Assembly (NCBI RefSeq): GCF_918797505.1 | Contig: NC_092802.1 | Span: 16,575,883 to 16,639,882, forward strand | Direction of reading: 5' to 3' | Source of the DNA: Bemisia tabaci | Lineage: Eukaryota; Arthropoda; Insecta; Hemiptera; Aleyrodidae | DNA: 64,000 nt | Shown: positions 55,340 through 64,000 of the stretch, one piece after another | Position numbering within the stretch: position 1 is the stretch's first letter | How the letters are laid out: every line of letters begins with the position of its first letter | Position numbers and translations under genes: made by a program | Notes under the pieces: generated by a model | The model's database searches: none | Seen by the model: only the letters and a program-made list of their open reading frames with translations | Told to the model about the DNA's origin: nothing

Positions 55340-55637
55340 CGAGGGATAAACTCCCAAACCACGTATCTTTGCCTTGCGACGTTGCAGACTTCCCGTTTCT
55401 TTTTTAGATGGAAAACTACTCAACGGCAATTCCTTCAACTGCTGTGATTTTTCGTCTATAAGTGAAGAAAGTTTTATGAGAACTTCAAAGCATATTATGT
55501 TGATTTGTTAGCCTTTGAAATAATGAAATAGGAGTGGGGTGTTTAGAACATCACAAACGAAATACGTGAATGGTTTTGGATTTTCAGCATCGATTTTATT
55601 TACACCATGATTCAAGGAGGTCCAAAGAGGTCTTTAG
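55340..55637. repeat. X-repeat block
   Basis: GCGACGTTGCAGACTTCCCG, GGAAAACTACTCAACGGCAA, and AAATACGTGAATGG at the end, parallel to 43820-44060. Function unknown. Confidence 0.5.
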
Positions 55638-56422
55638 CAGGGCCGGATTAAAGGGATGGCCACATGGGTCGTGGTCCATGGCGGCAAATTTAGCAATTTT
55701 TTTTAAATGCAGGTCCAAAAAAATCGGATTCAGAAAAAAATTACAAACAAGAAAAGGTGACAAAATCTCTCATTTCTGAGAGTTCATTAATTTATAATTT
55801 TGTCGTATTTCGGTGATACGAAAGACTGCGCACCTTTAATTAGTTGAGTTAAGAGAGAAACCAAACACGTAATTTGGCCTGGAGCGGCGCGGCGGATAGA
55901 GAAATGATGACGAAGACTTGAGACGAAAAGGTGAAGACCTCGACGTGGCGGTCGGCATGTAACACATATTAGCGCCTACGAGACTGCATGAGTACTTCAC
56001 GCATTGCGTCAAACACAGTACGGTCAACAGCGGTCGGCGCGGCGTGAAACGCACAGCGCCTACAAGACTACATGAATACTTCACGCATTGCACCAAACAC
56101 GGTGTGGTCAACGCGGCACGGCGGTGGAAGTTTAAATTATTAAACCACATTTACGTTGTTTTCTCTTAATGTTTTAGTTCGTTTCTTACAAATGAAAGGC
56201 CTTGTCCCCACAGAGATATAGGTTTACGGAACTGAACTTTTGCTAGTAGTGTTGACAGCGCTTACGCAAAAAAAAGTGTCCAACACTAGTGAACGCGTCT
56301 TATGCACCCTTTTTTCTCCGGCACGTTCACTTGATGGTTTTTATTGATGTTTCAAAATGAATGAGAAGAGGGTGGCAAAATACAGGCGGCCCATGGGCGG
56401 CAAGTAGGTAAATCCGGCCATG
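55638..56422. mobile_element. F-family hAT element (F7)
   Basis: CAGGGCCGGATTAAAGG to AAATCCGGCCATG with perfect octamer duplication GTCTTTAG (55630-55637, 56423-56430). Two minisatellite units (about 55970-56100). Confidence 0.9.
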
Positions 56423-56430
56423 GTCTTTAG

Positions 56431-56874
56431 TGTATCTAGTATCATAACAGGACGATTATCACAAAACTTAATTAGAATTCATCAGTTTGGCTTTGGATAC
56501 CCCCTGAATAGCCCTTTTCTAGCCCCTTTTAAAGACAGAAAAAATGTTTACAAGTTCCTAATTAACTTTAAACAAACTTAAACAACTTAATTTAAAATAG
56601 CAAGGATATAATAGAAATAATATCGACAATACTAAATGGTCTATTACATTTTATCTGTATCTTTTTATAGGTTTTTACAAAATGCGTATTCTGTGCCCCA
56701 TTATAACCGGTGTATCATCTCTGTCCCTAGAAAGCCTCTCAATCTTGAAAGTGTATGTAAGTCCTATTGTAATGTAAATATTCCAATTTCCGTATTAGTC
56801 ATGCCCTCCCGCCCCCCTGGTTCAGCTGATGTTGGCGCCTAAGGAAAGGATTTTCTTGATGAAGGACTATAATA
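56431..56874. other. Unassigned spacer
   Basis: AT-rich; no repeat or gene recognised. Confidence 0.35.
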
Positions 56875-57127
56875 CTGCCGTGCTAAGGAAAAACGCCGTA
56901 TAAACATTCGAGAGTTGCCAAATTTTTTCCAGTAAAAGGTTTCTTTTAGAGGAAATTTATGAATATTTTTCTTTGAAATTTTCAGTGACTTCAAGTGATA
57001 TTGCGAACAACATTATCTGAAAAATTGGAAGACAAATATTCATAAGTTTACCAATAAATTCGAGTTTTAGAGATGGGAATTTGGCAACGCCTGAAGGTTC
57101 ATAAGGCGTTTTTCCTTAGCATGGCAG
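56875..57127. mobile_element. A-family palindromic MITE, full length
   Basis: CTGCCGTGCTAAGGAAAAAC to GTTTTTCCTTAGCATGGCAG, 253 bp. Confidence 0.85.
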
Positions 57128-57771
57128 AGTAGGACCGTGTAAGTGGCGCATCGGTTGATTATCGATGCCTGAGTGTCGAAATTAAGTGCCAATTAAAATA
57201 CTCAGGGGATGAAAAATCGTTGAGCACGAGGCAACTCGAGTAAACATCGAGAAAGGAGCATTTGTGGGAGGGCAGTGGGGAGTGCGGAGAAGAGATTAAT
57301 TGATAGGTTATTTTAATTCTGGGTGACAATGAAGTCTTGACGCGCTACGAACAAAACCAGTTCGAAGGACAACGTGCGTGGTACGTGTTATGAAAAATGA
57401 CCTGTTCGCGGAGGAAACAAGAGGAAAATTCTAGCGTGAGAAACGAGATGAGATCACTTGGCGCTGCCAACTATAGTTTGAATGTTGTCGCGATTGAAGT
57501 TCGATACTTTCCCCGCTATGATCGCAGAACTGAAAGGACTATCGATAATCGACTTGTGCAGGTTTGCCTACCGCACAGGGAGTCCTCGCCTATGCGGAAC
57601 CGTTAAACTTGCTGTTCGTTGTTTCCAAAAGCTGGACGCCGCGCACCGTTGTCGAAACTTAGGGTGATTCTTCAACGTTTCTGACGTGGCCGAACTGGCC
57701 TGCGATATATCGCATCGATTATGTCCAAAATCTCGGCAGATTTGGAATTTTTAGCCAAGAAAAGGACGATG
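57128..57771. other. Unassigned spacer
   Basis: No repeat or gene recognised. The 61- to 69-codon frames at 57397-57667 lack domains. Confidence 0.35.
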
Positions 57772-58184
57772 CACTGAAAAAAAAATCTCGGTGTATTTAC
57801 TAAGAAAAGGGTAAAATTACCAAGAATTCAGGGTTCTATTTGATCCCAGTTTTTCCTTGGTAAAATTACCATTTATGGAATTGGTAATTTTACCGAGAAA
57901 TCTCGGTAAAATTATTGAACTTTCTCGGTAATTTTACTGGACCTTGGTAAAAACGCCAATATTTTTTATCGACCGTGGTAGAATTACCGAGATAAAATGG
58001 AAAAGTTACTGGGAATTGATTACCAATAAAAGTGGTATTCTTACCTGGAAAAAATAGTAAAAATACCGGTTTTTAGGTAAGCTTACCAGTCTGTTTTGGT
58101 AAAATTACCAATAATTGGTGAAAAAGCGAGATGGTATAGGTACCAACGGACCTTGGTAGAAACATCGGGAAATTTTTTTCAGTG
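57772..58184. mobile_element. D-family snap-back element (D2)
   Basis: CACTGAAAAAAAAATCTCGG to AATTTTTTTCAGTG, almost base-for-base the same as 3451-3866. The flanking dinucleotides do not match, so the insertion site has changed or the copy arrived by duplication. Confidence 0.85.
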
Positions 58185-58199
58185 GCCCTTTCGCATGAG

Positions 58200-58385
58200 C
58201 CTAAAGAATCATTCTGAGCCAAAAAATTGGCAAAATTTAGAGAAATGAGAGCAGAATCTTGTTTGGAACAAACCTCGCATTTGATACAGAAATCGATAAC
58301 TGTATCGAATGTAAGGTTTTTTCCAAGCGGGATTCTGCTATCATTTTGCCCAATTTTGCAAATTTTTTAGTTTAGAATGATTATT
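58200..58385. repeat. Inverted repeat, probable MITE
   Basis: AATCATTCTGAGCCAAAAAA and TTGGCAAAATTTAG face CAATTTTGCAAATTTTTTAG and TTTAGAATGATT. GAGCAGAATCTTG faces GGGATTCTGCT. Confidence 0.55.
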
Positions 58386-58910
58386 CAGGATCACGCACAG
58401 TATTTTTGCGGCAATAAATTAAAAAATCTACCAAGACATTTGACTTGATCGATGCGATAAATCACACGCCAGTTCGACCACACCAGAAACTGTGACGAAT
58501 CAAGGTTAAGGAGTTTGATCAACTTTGGCTTGTGCCTGATAACCATTCTGAAAATGAAAACTGGAAGTAAAAGTGACTTGCTTTGAAAATGGCTCAACTC
58601 GGGAGATGAAAACTCCACGCGTTTAATAGCAAGAATCAGGTTTTTAACTTCACTTCTATTTTATTGCTCAATTTTTTGTTTTTTTTTCATTTTATTTCTA
58701 TATCTATCATTCTATATCTTATTTTCACATATTTTTTCTTTTATCCCTTTTGTTTCTTCTCATTTTACATTAAAAAAGTAGGCATAAATCTGAATGGAAA
58801 TCAAAGAGTTTCCACCTCCCTACTGCAAACCCTACTTGTCATATGGCATATCGATAGCCAAAGTGCGAGATTAAGAAAAAAACGTTTGTTTAAATTCAAC
58901 GTATCCACAA
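58386..58910. other. Unassigned spacer
   Basis: T-rich around 58640-58780. Frames here (58391-58618 minus, 58664-58966 plus) have no domain. Confidence 0.35.
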
Positions 58911-60001
58911 CAGGGCTGGATTTAGGGGATGGCCAAATGGGCCGTGGCCCATGGCGGCAAATTTAGGGGGCGGCAAATTTTTCAATTTTTTAAAATATTT
59001 TTTTTTTTTTTTTTAATTAATTATTGAGCTTATCTACGTAATACATATTTAGCACTATTAATTTAAGAGTATATAACATAAATATCTCAGTAAAAGCTAA
59101 CCATAAATGAAAATGAGTGAGGTATGAAGAGGATGAGTGTATGAGAAAACAGAAGTTACCTTGAAAACAATACAGTTAGCTGGTTACAAGACGATTGCCT
59201 AATAACTTAATATTAGACAAAACTGTACATAGACACATTATAAGACTGTACATACAATAGTGTACAGGTGAAATACAGCAATAGGTTAGCAATACAGGTT
59301 AAATATAGCAATAAAGAAAAATCGGATTCAGAGAAAAAATTACAAACGAAAAAAGGTGACAAAATCTCTCATTTCCCGAGAGTATATCTCTAATTTTTTC
59401 GTCTTCCTGCGATACAATAGACAGCACCTTGAATTAGTCGAGTTAAGACTAAGACAGAAACCGAACACGGAATTTGGCCTGGAACGGCGCGAGATGAACA
59501 GGAGAAACCCAGCACGGCGCGGTGCGGCGATCCGCATGTAACACATATTAGCGCCTACAAGACTGCATGAATACTTCACGCATTGCGTCAAAGATGATGC
59601 GGTCGCTGCGGTCAGCGGCGGGCGGCGTGAAACGCATAGCGCCTACAAGACTGGAGGAATACTTCACGCATAGCGCCAAATACGGTGCAATCAGCGCGGC
59701 GTGGCGGCGAAAGTTAAAATTATTAAACCACATTTATGTTTGTTCTTTAATAATATTTTCGTTCATTTTTTGTAAATCGAAGGCCTTGTTCACACAGAGA
59801 TAGATTTACGGAACTTAACTTTCGCGCCAAGTTACGAGAATTTTTGCTAGTAGCGTTGACAGGGCTTTCGCAAAAAATGCGTCCCAACACGAGTAAACGC
59901 GTCTTATGCACCCCTCCCCCTCCGGCACGTTCACTTGATGATTCTTATTGATGTTTCAAAACGATTGAGAAGGGAGCGGTAAGCAAGTAAATCCGGCCCT
60001 G
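58911..60001. mobile_element. F-family hAT element carrying a retroposed insert (F8)
   Basis: CAGGGCTGGATTTAGG to GTAAATCCGGCCCTG, with octamers ATCCACAA (58903-58910) and ATCTACAA (60002-60009) matching at 7 of 8. Two minisatellite units (about 59548-59665). It is longer than other copies because of the insert at 58999-59298. Confidence 0.85.
58999..59298 (-). mobile_element. Retroposed poly-A sequence inside F8
   Basis: A run of ~16 T (58998-59014) is the poly-A tail of a minus-strand insert. The ~8-bp imperfect duplication TAAAATAT / TTAAATAT lies at 58991-58998 and 59299-59306. The body resembles an untranslated mRNA or LINE/SINE 3' end but is not identified. Confidence 0.5.
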
Positions 60002-60803
60002 ATCTACAACAAGAATATGTCTCGTATATCTGAAAAACGAGAAGAAAAATATTCATTATTTCCCCTGAAAATTTGTGTTTTAAATATACAACCGCGCAGG
60101 ACATTCATGGATCATGAAATGGAAAAATAAAACACGAGAGGAAGTTAGGCAACTTGAAATTCTGTTATGCTGATTTCGTCCATTTATTTGAGGAAAGTAT
60201 ATGCAACATGCAATAAGAAAAAAAAAAATAAAATAAGAAAATTCTATACTATTTTACAAAAATGTATCCTCTACGATCGACAACAGTGCTCTGAGGGTGG
60301 AGCCCGCTGCGAAGGTGGCTGCGCTTAGCGTTGAGTGATGACAAAGTTGGCATGGAGAGGGAGGGTGGAGGTTTAGGGTGGGGGTGGGGAGTGACGACAA
60401 GGCGGGCTTACAAGTCGGACAGAATCGATTAAATTGACTAATGAGAGTGAAATCCGCGTGACAAGATCTGCTCCGCATTCGGATGGTCCCATGTGCCGTG
60501 CGCGCCCGGATGGCAGGCAACCAGCAGCGCCAACTGTCACTCACCCGGACGACCGCCCGGTAATGGCGACACTTCGGGTCTGTTCCGCGACTGCTCCTTC
60601 TCCGCTTGATTTATTTGTCGGTGGAAGCTATTTTTTTTTGCCTCGCGACGTGTCTTCGATTGAATGGGATTTCTCCACTGATGCAAGAATGGAGAACTGC
60701 AGGTGTCTCAAAGACGAATTGCACCTATGCATGATTTTGGCCATCAACGGGATAGTGGTCTAAATTTTAAAAAAAAATTATGAACCAAGTTCTTAGGTTG
60801 CCG
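60002..60803. other. Unassigned spacer
   Basis: ATATCTGAAAAACGAGAAGA at 60027 is an A-element scrap. 60290-60600 is GC-rich, with overlapping opposite frames that lack domains. Confidence 0.4.
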
Positions 60804-60875
60804 GCCAGGTTGGCCTAGCGGTCAGCGCGTCTGACTCCAGAGCAATAGGACCCGGGTTGGAATCCCGGTGAGGGC
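60804..60875 (+). tRNA. tRNA-like pseudogene or tRNA-derived SINE head
   Basis: A good Pol III box A (TGGCCTAGCGG, 60811-60821) and near-consensus box B (GGTTGGAATCC) are present. The T arm pairs perfectly (CCGGG / CCCGG around TTGGAAT, 60852-60868). The anticodon loop would be CTCCAGA (CCA), but its stem does not pair (TCTGA against GCAAT) and the acceptor halves mismatch (GCCAGGT against TGAGGGC). So this is not a working tRNA. A SINE promoter head is the likeliest reading. No A-rich tail was seen downstream. Confidence 0.5.
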
Positions 60876-60950
60876 GGGAACCACTCCTACTTGTCACTGT
60901 TTTAATACCTCAATTTTGAGAATTTGGAGGGCGAGGGGCCTTAATCAGTA

Positions 60951-61203
60951 CTGCCGTGCTAAGGAAAAACGCCGTATGAGCCTTCAGGCGTTGCCAAATT
61001 TCCTTTGATAAAACACGAATTTCCTGGTAAACTTATGAATATGATCGTTCCAATTTTTAAGATAATTTTGTTCGTAATTTTACCTGAAGTTCCTGAAAAC
61101 TTCAAAGAAAAATATTCATATCTGTACTCAAAAGTAAACATTTTATCGAAGGAAATTTGGCAACTCTCGAATGTTCATACGACGTTCTTCCATAGCGCGG
61201 CAG
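60951..61203. mobile_element. A-family palindromic MITE, full length
   Basis: CTGCCGTGCTAAGGAAAAAC to GTTCTTCCATAGCGCGGCAG, 253 bp. Confidence 0.85.
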
Positions 61204-61264
61204 CGTAGTTGGTCACGATTAACTATACTGAGTGACTTAAGTACGGAAATATCCTCGTTTATAG

Positions 61265-61435
61265 CATTGGCGTGGCGTGCTTTGCGATCGATGTTTCGAT
61301 TGATGTGCCATTTAAACCTACGGAAAAGGGTCGATGAACAGGGTGTTTGCAACGAACTCCTGAATAATAATCGATTCTTTACCATAGCGTTAAATGGGGA
61401 AATATCGATAGTCGCTCATCCACGCCTCACCACTG
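61265..61435. mobile_element. O-family short hAT-like element
   Basis: CATTGGCGTGGCGTGC to CACGCCTCACCACTG. Interior ATTTAAACCTACGGAAAAGG and TAATCGATTCTTTACCATAG. Flanking octamers GTTTATAG and GTTTTTAA match only partly. Confidence 0.65.
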
Positions 61436-61496
61436 GTTTTTAAATGTTTGATACTTAATAGAAGTGTGTCTTATTTTGTTTGTGGGTTTGTGTACA

Positions 61497-61868
61497 TCAG
61501 GAAAAGGATATAGAGCTAGAGAAACAACAATAGGATATTATCTGGTTCAAGTAATTTTCTCTTTAGTTATACTTACATTATTTTATTCTATTCTATATAT
61601 TCAACTTAGGATATACATGTAGATTTATTCTAATTTTAGGACTAATAGTTAAAATGGGGATATTTCCTTTCCATTTTTGATTGATTTTAATTTGTGGAAA
61701 ACTTGAATGAATTAGATTTTTTATTTTTTCTACTCTAATAAAATTAATTCCTTTAATCTTATCATATTACTTATTTTCTATATCAAGATTTTTCTTTGTT
61801 ATGGTTAGTTCATCTATCTTTGGTAGTTTAATAGGACTAAATAATATGACTATTCAAAAAATAATGGG
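61497..61868 (+). pseudogene. nad2: Nuclear insertion of mitochondrial nad2 fragment (NUMT)
   Basis: With the invertebrate mitochondrial code (TGA Trp, ATA Met, AGA Ser) the segment 61621-61868 reads as an uninterrupted NADH dehydrogenase subunit 2 stretch. It includes GLMVKMGMFPFHFWLI, the hallmark KMG-FPFHFW motif, and ends in GLNNMTIQKMMG. A preceding part in another frame (about 61515-61595) contains ETTMGYYLVQVIFS, like the ---YFLVQ region of nad2. So there is one frame break near 61600. Base composition is strongly AT-rich, unlike the flanks. It has in-frame nuclear stops (TGA), so it cannot be translated in the nucleus. It covers roughly the central third of the gene. Confidence 0.8.
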
Positions 61869-61987
61869 TTAGTTAATGGGTTATGGGTTATGGGTTATGG
61901 GTTATGGGTTATGGGTTATGGGTTATGGGTTATGGGTTATGGGTTATGGGTTATGGGTTGGGTTATGGGTTATGGGTAATGGGTTAT
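61869..61987 (+). repeat. (TTATGGG)n heptamer repeat
   Basis: About 14-15 heptamers, with one contracted (TTGGG) and one variant (TAATGGG) unit. It starts exactly where the nad2 match ends (AATAATGGGTTAG) and stops about 12 bp before the IR stop codon. Confidence 0.9.
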
Positions 61988-61999
61988 CGTATAATGAAT

Positions 62000-64000
62000 T
62001 TAGATCATGTGAAGCAGTTCCAGAAGAAATACGCCGATACTTGCACCCAGGCCAAACCCCAAACCAAGGAATGCAATCCGTAGATCCACTAGGGAGAAAG
62101 CTCTGGGGGGAGTCTTCTGCTCCGATTCTTTTGGTGCGGATCTCCATCCACCCGTGGTGAGACAGTGATCCTGTTGCTTTTTCTGATTTAATCCGGTGAA
62201 ACCGCCCTCCAGCATGCGGGTCAGTATGTCATTGATCGCGTCCCGATAAAACGAATTCTTCGAAAGTTTATTCATATACGGGTAACTGGTGATATACTCG
62301 CGCACGAAGTGAAACTCGTACTCTTGATGAAAGTCATTAGGTCCAACTAGAACATTACCCTCCTCCGCGACCGAAGCCGTGACCTCCACCAAGAACGCGT
62401 CCATACTCAACATTACATCTAAATTTTTCTCCAGCATCGACATCGTTACATCGATCGATGCGTTCAGCGTTTGGAAATACGGATCCTCTGCAAGATAATC
62501 ATCTGGGCGCATAGTATTCTTCACCATACTTGCAACACTCAGAGAAACGGCTTCGAATTGGAAATGGTCGCTCAGCCTCCTAGTGAGCCATTCGAACTCA
62601 GGGTAACCGCTGAGAGACACGCTCCGACTCCCGGTGTCAGTTTGGACGAACATTTCAGACCGGTTCAGGTCGCGGAGCGTGTTGATATCACTATATCGAA
62701 CCGGTTCAGTCAAGGCGGACATCATGCTGCTCGCAAAGAGTGACGTCAGGATGAGGGTTGAAAAACTGAACACGAGGAACAGGATTTTTCCAGCCCTCAG
62801 CGCGCCGAGTTCCCAACGCGGCTGACTGATGTTCAGAACGTGCCTATAGAGGGTGAGTAGAACCGAAACTCGCTCGAAGTGTGTTAGATCTACCTCCTTA
62901 TACAAGGCAGGAAACACTCTGATCTGTAGTTGGTTGTAGACATGAGAAATTGATAGGAACGTCACCAAAACTGATATCGTGCAAACCCAAACTGTGGGTG
63001 TAAAACACCTCAAAGCAGCTAAATACGAAGGGACGAAACCTCTCCGAGGAACCATCACGAAAAGGACGGCGGTCTCCAGGCCTGGAGTGAAATCGAATTC
63101 CGACAAATTTAAAGGACAACCTAGAAAATTGACCGAATATAGATCCACATCCATCTTTAAATTCATACGAAGGTCTTGAGGCTTGGACAAAAGTGTCCAA
63201 TCATCTTTGGGAGCAAGATAAAAGGCTGACGTAGCATTTCGTCTATCTGCGAGAATTTCTACCGCGTCGATAATATTTTCGTACCAAAAATCACAGCCGG
63301 TGCTGGCTGAAAAAAAATTCAGCTCAAATATTTCCAACATAACGTGATCCTTTTCCTGTTCATGGAGGCCCACGAGAAATTAAAGTAATCACTCGTTCCT
63401 TCGATTTTGTAATCATGGAGTTTTTCATAAAAAGGGTCGTACCAGTAGCAAATGCTATCGCAGCAAACCACTGCTTTATGACCTCTGAACATACGCCAAA
63501 CGAACCTTAGGGACACCAAAATATCGTCGATACGGCAAGTCGCGTTATCGGTATTTCCTTCAGGTGATGCTCGTCCCAAAGTTTCAGGAAACCTCGTGCG
63601 TTTCAAATTCGGGATCTTGAAAATCAGAAAGTTATTCGGGTTCCATACATTGTGGAGATAGAGCCCTTGGACATGACGAAACACTTCATCAGGTAACTCT
63701 GAGCTTGATTTTAAATCTTCCTCTGATAACTTCATCGTCACATCACACGGGCGCGTATGATCTCTGATCATTTCTTGAGAACCGGAGGCCGAGTATAAGA
63801 TGCAATAATTCGGTACCAGCATGTGCCGATGTGACACTCAAGGGATTCGTTAGTTTTGCGATCCCTGGAGAGGGACCCAAGGATCAGGTTCAAGATATCA
63901 CTCGTGTCGTTCAGGATGAAAAGAATGTTCCTTGCGCGATTAGATGAGGGGAAGTATTCCAGGTTTTGAATATCATTCACCAGCGCCGTTGGTATCGATT
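62000..64000 (-). CDS. Divergent ionotropic receptor (IR), partial, two frame changes
   Basis: Paralogue of the gene at 33093-35458. Both share GLY-HN-WN-NN-LIF, WR-FRG-K-V-C and YDPF blocks in the same order. The edge piece SIPTALVNDIQNLEYF aligns with SIKTVFLTDPENLAFL there, so only about the first 70 residues lie beyond the window. The large piece (62000-63373) has a first helix near ALRCFTPTVWVCTISVLVTF, then GKILFLVFSFSTLILTSLFA and SALTEPVRYSDINTLRDLN, a typical IR third-helix and S2 start, and a last helix in DLRIAFLGLGFGLGASIGVF. Frames change near 63360 (by an A4 run) and near 63810, each fixed by one missing base. The tail after the last helix is only a few residues (LELLHMI), against ~38 in the paralogue, and it ends beside the heptamer repeat. 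Plasma-membrane chemosensory channel if functional; it may be a pseudogene. Confidence 0.75.

Noticed and set aside
60804..60875. Functional tRNA-Trp (CCA)
   Set aside because: The anticodon stem and acceptor stem do not pair, so only a pseudogene or SINE head is supportable.
52575..61203. Short target duplication for A elements
   Set aside because: One copy has CATA on both sides, but the others (GATA/GGTA, AATA/AGTA, AGTA/CGTA) do not agree exactly, so no rule can be stated.
61869..61987. TTATGGG repeat as a telomere variant
   Set aside because: It differs from TTAGG, lies between a NUMT and a gene end, and more simply arises by slippage on the adjacent AATGGGTTA.

Overview
This is repeat-dense animal (almost certainly insect) nuclear DNA. 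The evidence is an interstitial block of the arthropod telomere motif TTAGG, two genes of the insect ionotropic-receptor (IR) type, an AT-rich mitochondrial nad2 fragment that reads in the invertebrate mitochondrial code, and many short palindromic DNA transposons. A hemipteran such as a whitefly would fit, but the sequence alone does not prove it. There are no bacterial operons, CRISPR arrays or rRNA genes, and most of the short open reading frames fall inside transposon copies.

Only two loci look like host protein genes, and both are on the minus strand. One is a divergent IR at 33093-35458, complete apart from one frame change. The other is a paralogous IR at 62000-64000, which runs off the right edge, has two frame changes and has a short C-terminal end beside a mitochondrial insertion and a heptamer repeat. 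A third coding remnant, at about 14850-15475 on the plus strand, is the C-terminal part of a Mutator-like (MULE) transposase between inverted repeats.

Much of the rest is non-autonomous transposons, many nested in one another. For cross-reference I use letters. A: ~253-bp palindrome with CTGCCGTGCTAAGG ends. B, C, D and J: snap-back elements with CACTG/CACGG...A-rich ends and mostly 2-bp (TA-type) target duplications. E: ends in AGAGTCCCTTTATA. F: hAT element with CAGGGCCGG ends, 8-bp duplications and a ~78-bp internal minisatellite. G: ~508-bp palindrome. H: ~240-bp palindrome with CGCACAGTGG ends. I: array of ~229-bp palindromic units. K: palindrome built around GAAATGGTGTGGACC. M, N, Q, U, W and X: lower-copy repeats. 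O: short hAT-like CAGTGGCG element.

Region by region. 1-8.5 kb holds C-in-C, telomere repeats, A, D-in-A, and two F copies inside older palindromes. 8.5-13 kb holds a piggyBac-like terminus, F, G, A, B and F. 13-16.3 kb holds a direct repeat, the MULE remnant and a long homopurine tract. 17-23 kb holds A, H, G, B, N, U and O. 23.8-30.1 kb is a large mirrored structure whose ~1.25-kb arms each contain four ~278-bp tandem units. 30.2-31.2 kb is the I array. 33-35.5 kb is the first IR gene. 36-61 kb is dense nested transposons. 60.8-62 kb holds a tRNA-like SINE head, A, O, the nad2 insertion and the TTATGGG repeat. 62-64 kb is the second IR gene.

The most unusual items are the 6.3-kb foldback-like structure, the hAT family carrying its own minisatellite, the 101-bp direct repeats around one G element, and the IR pair with same-direction frame breaks.
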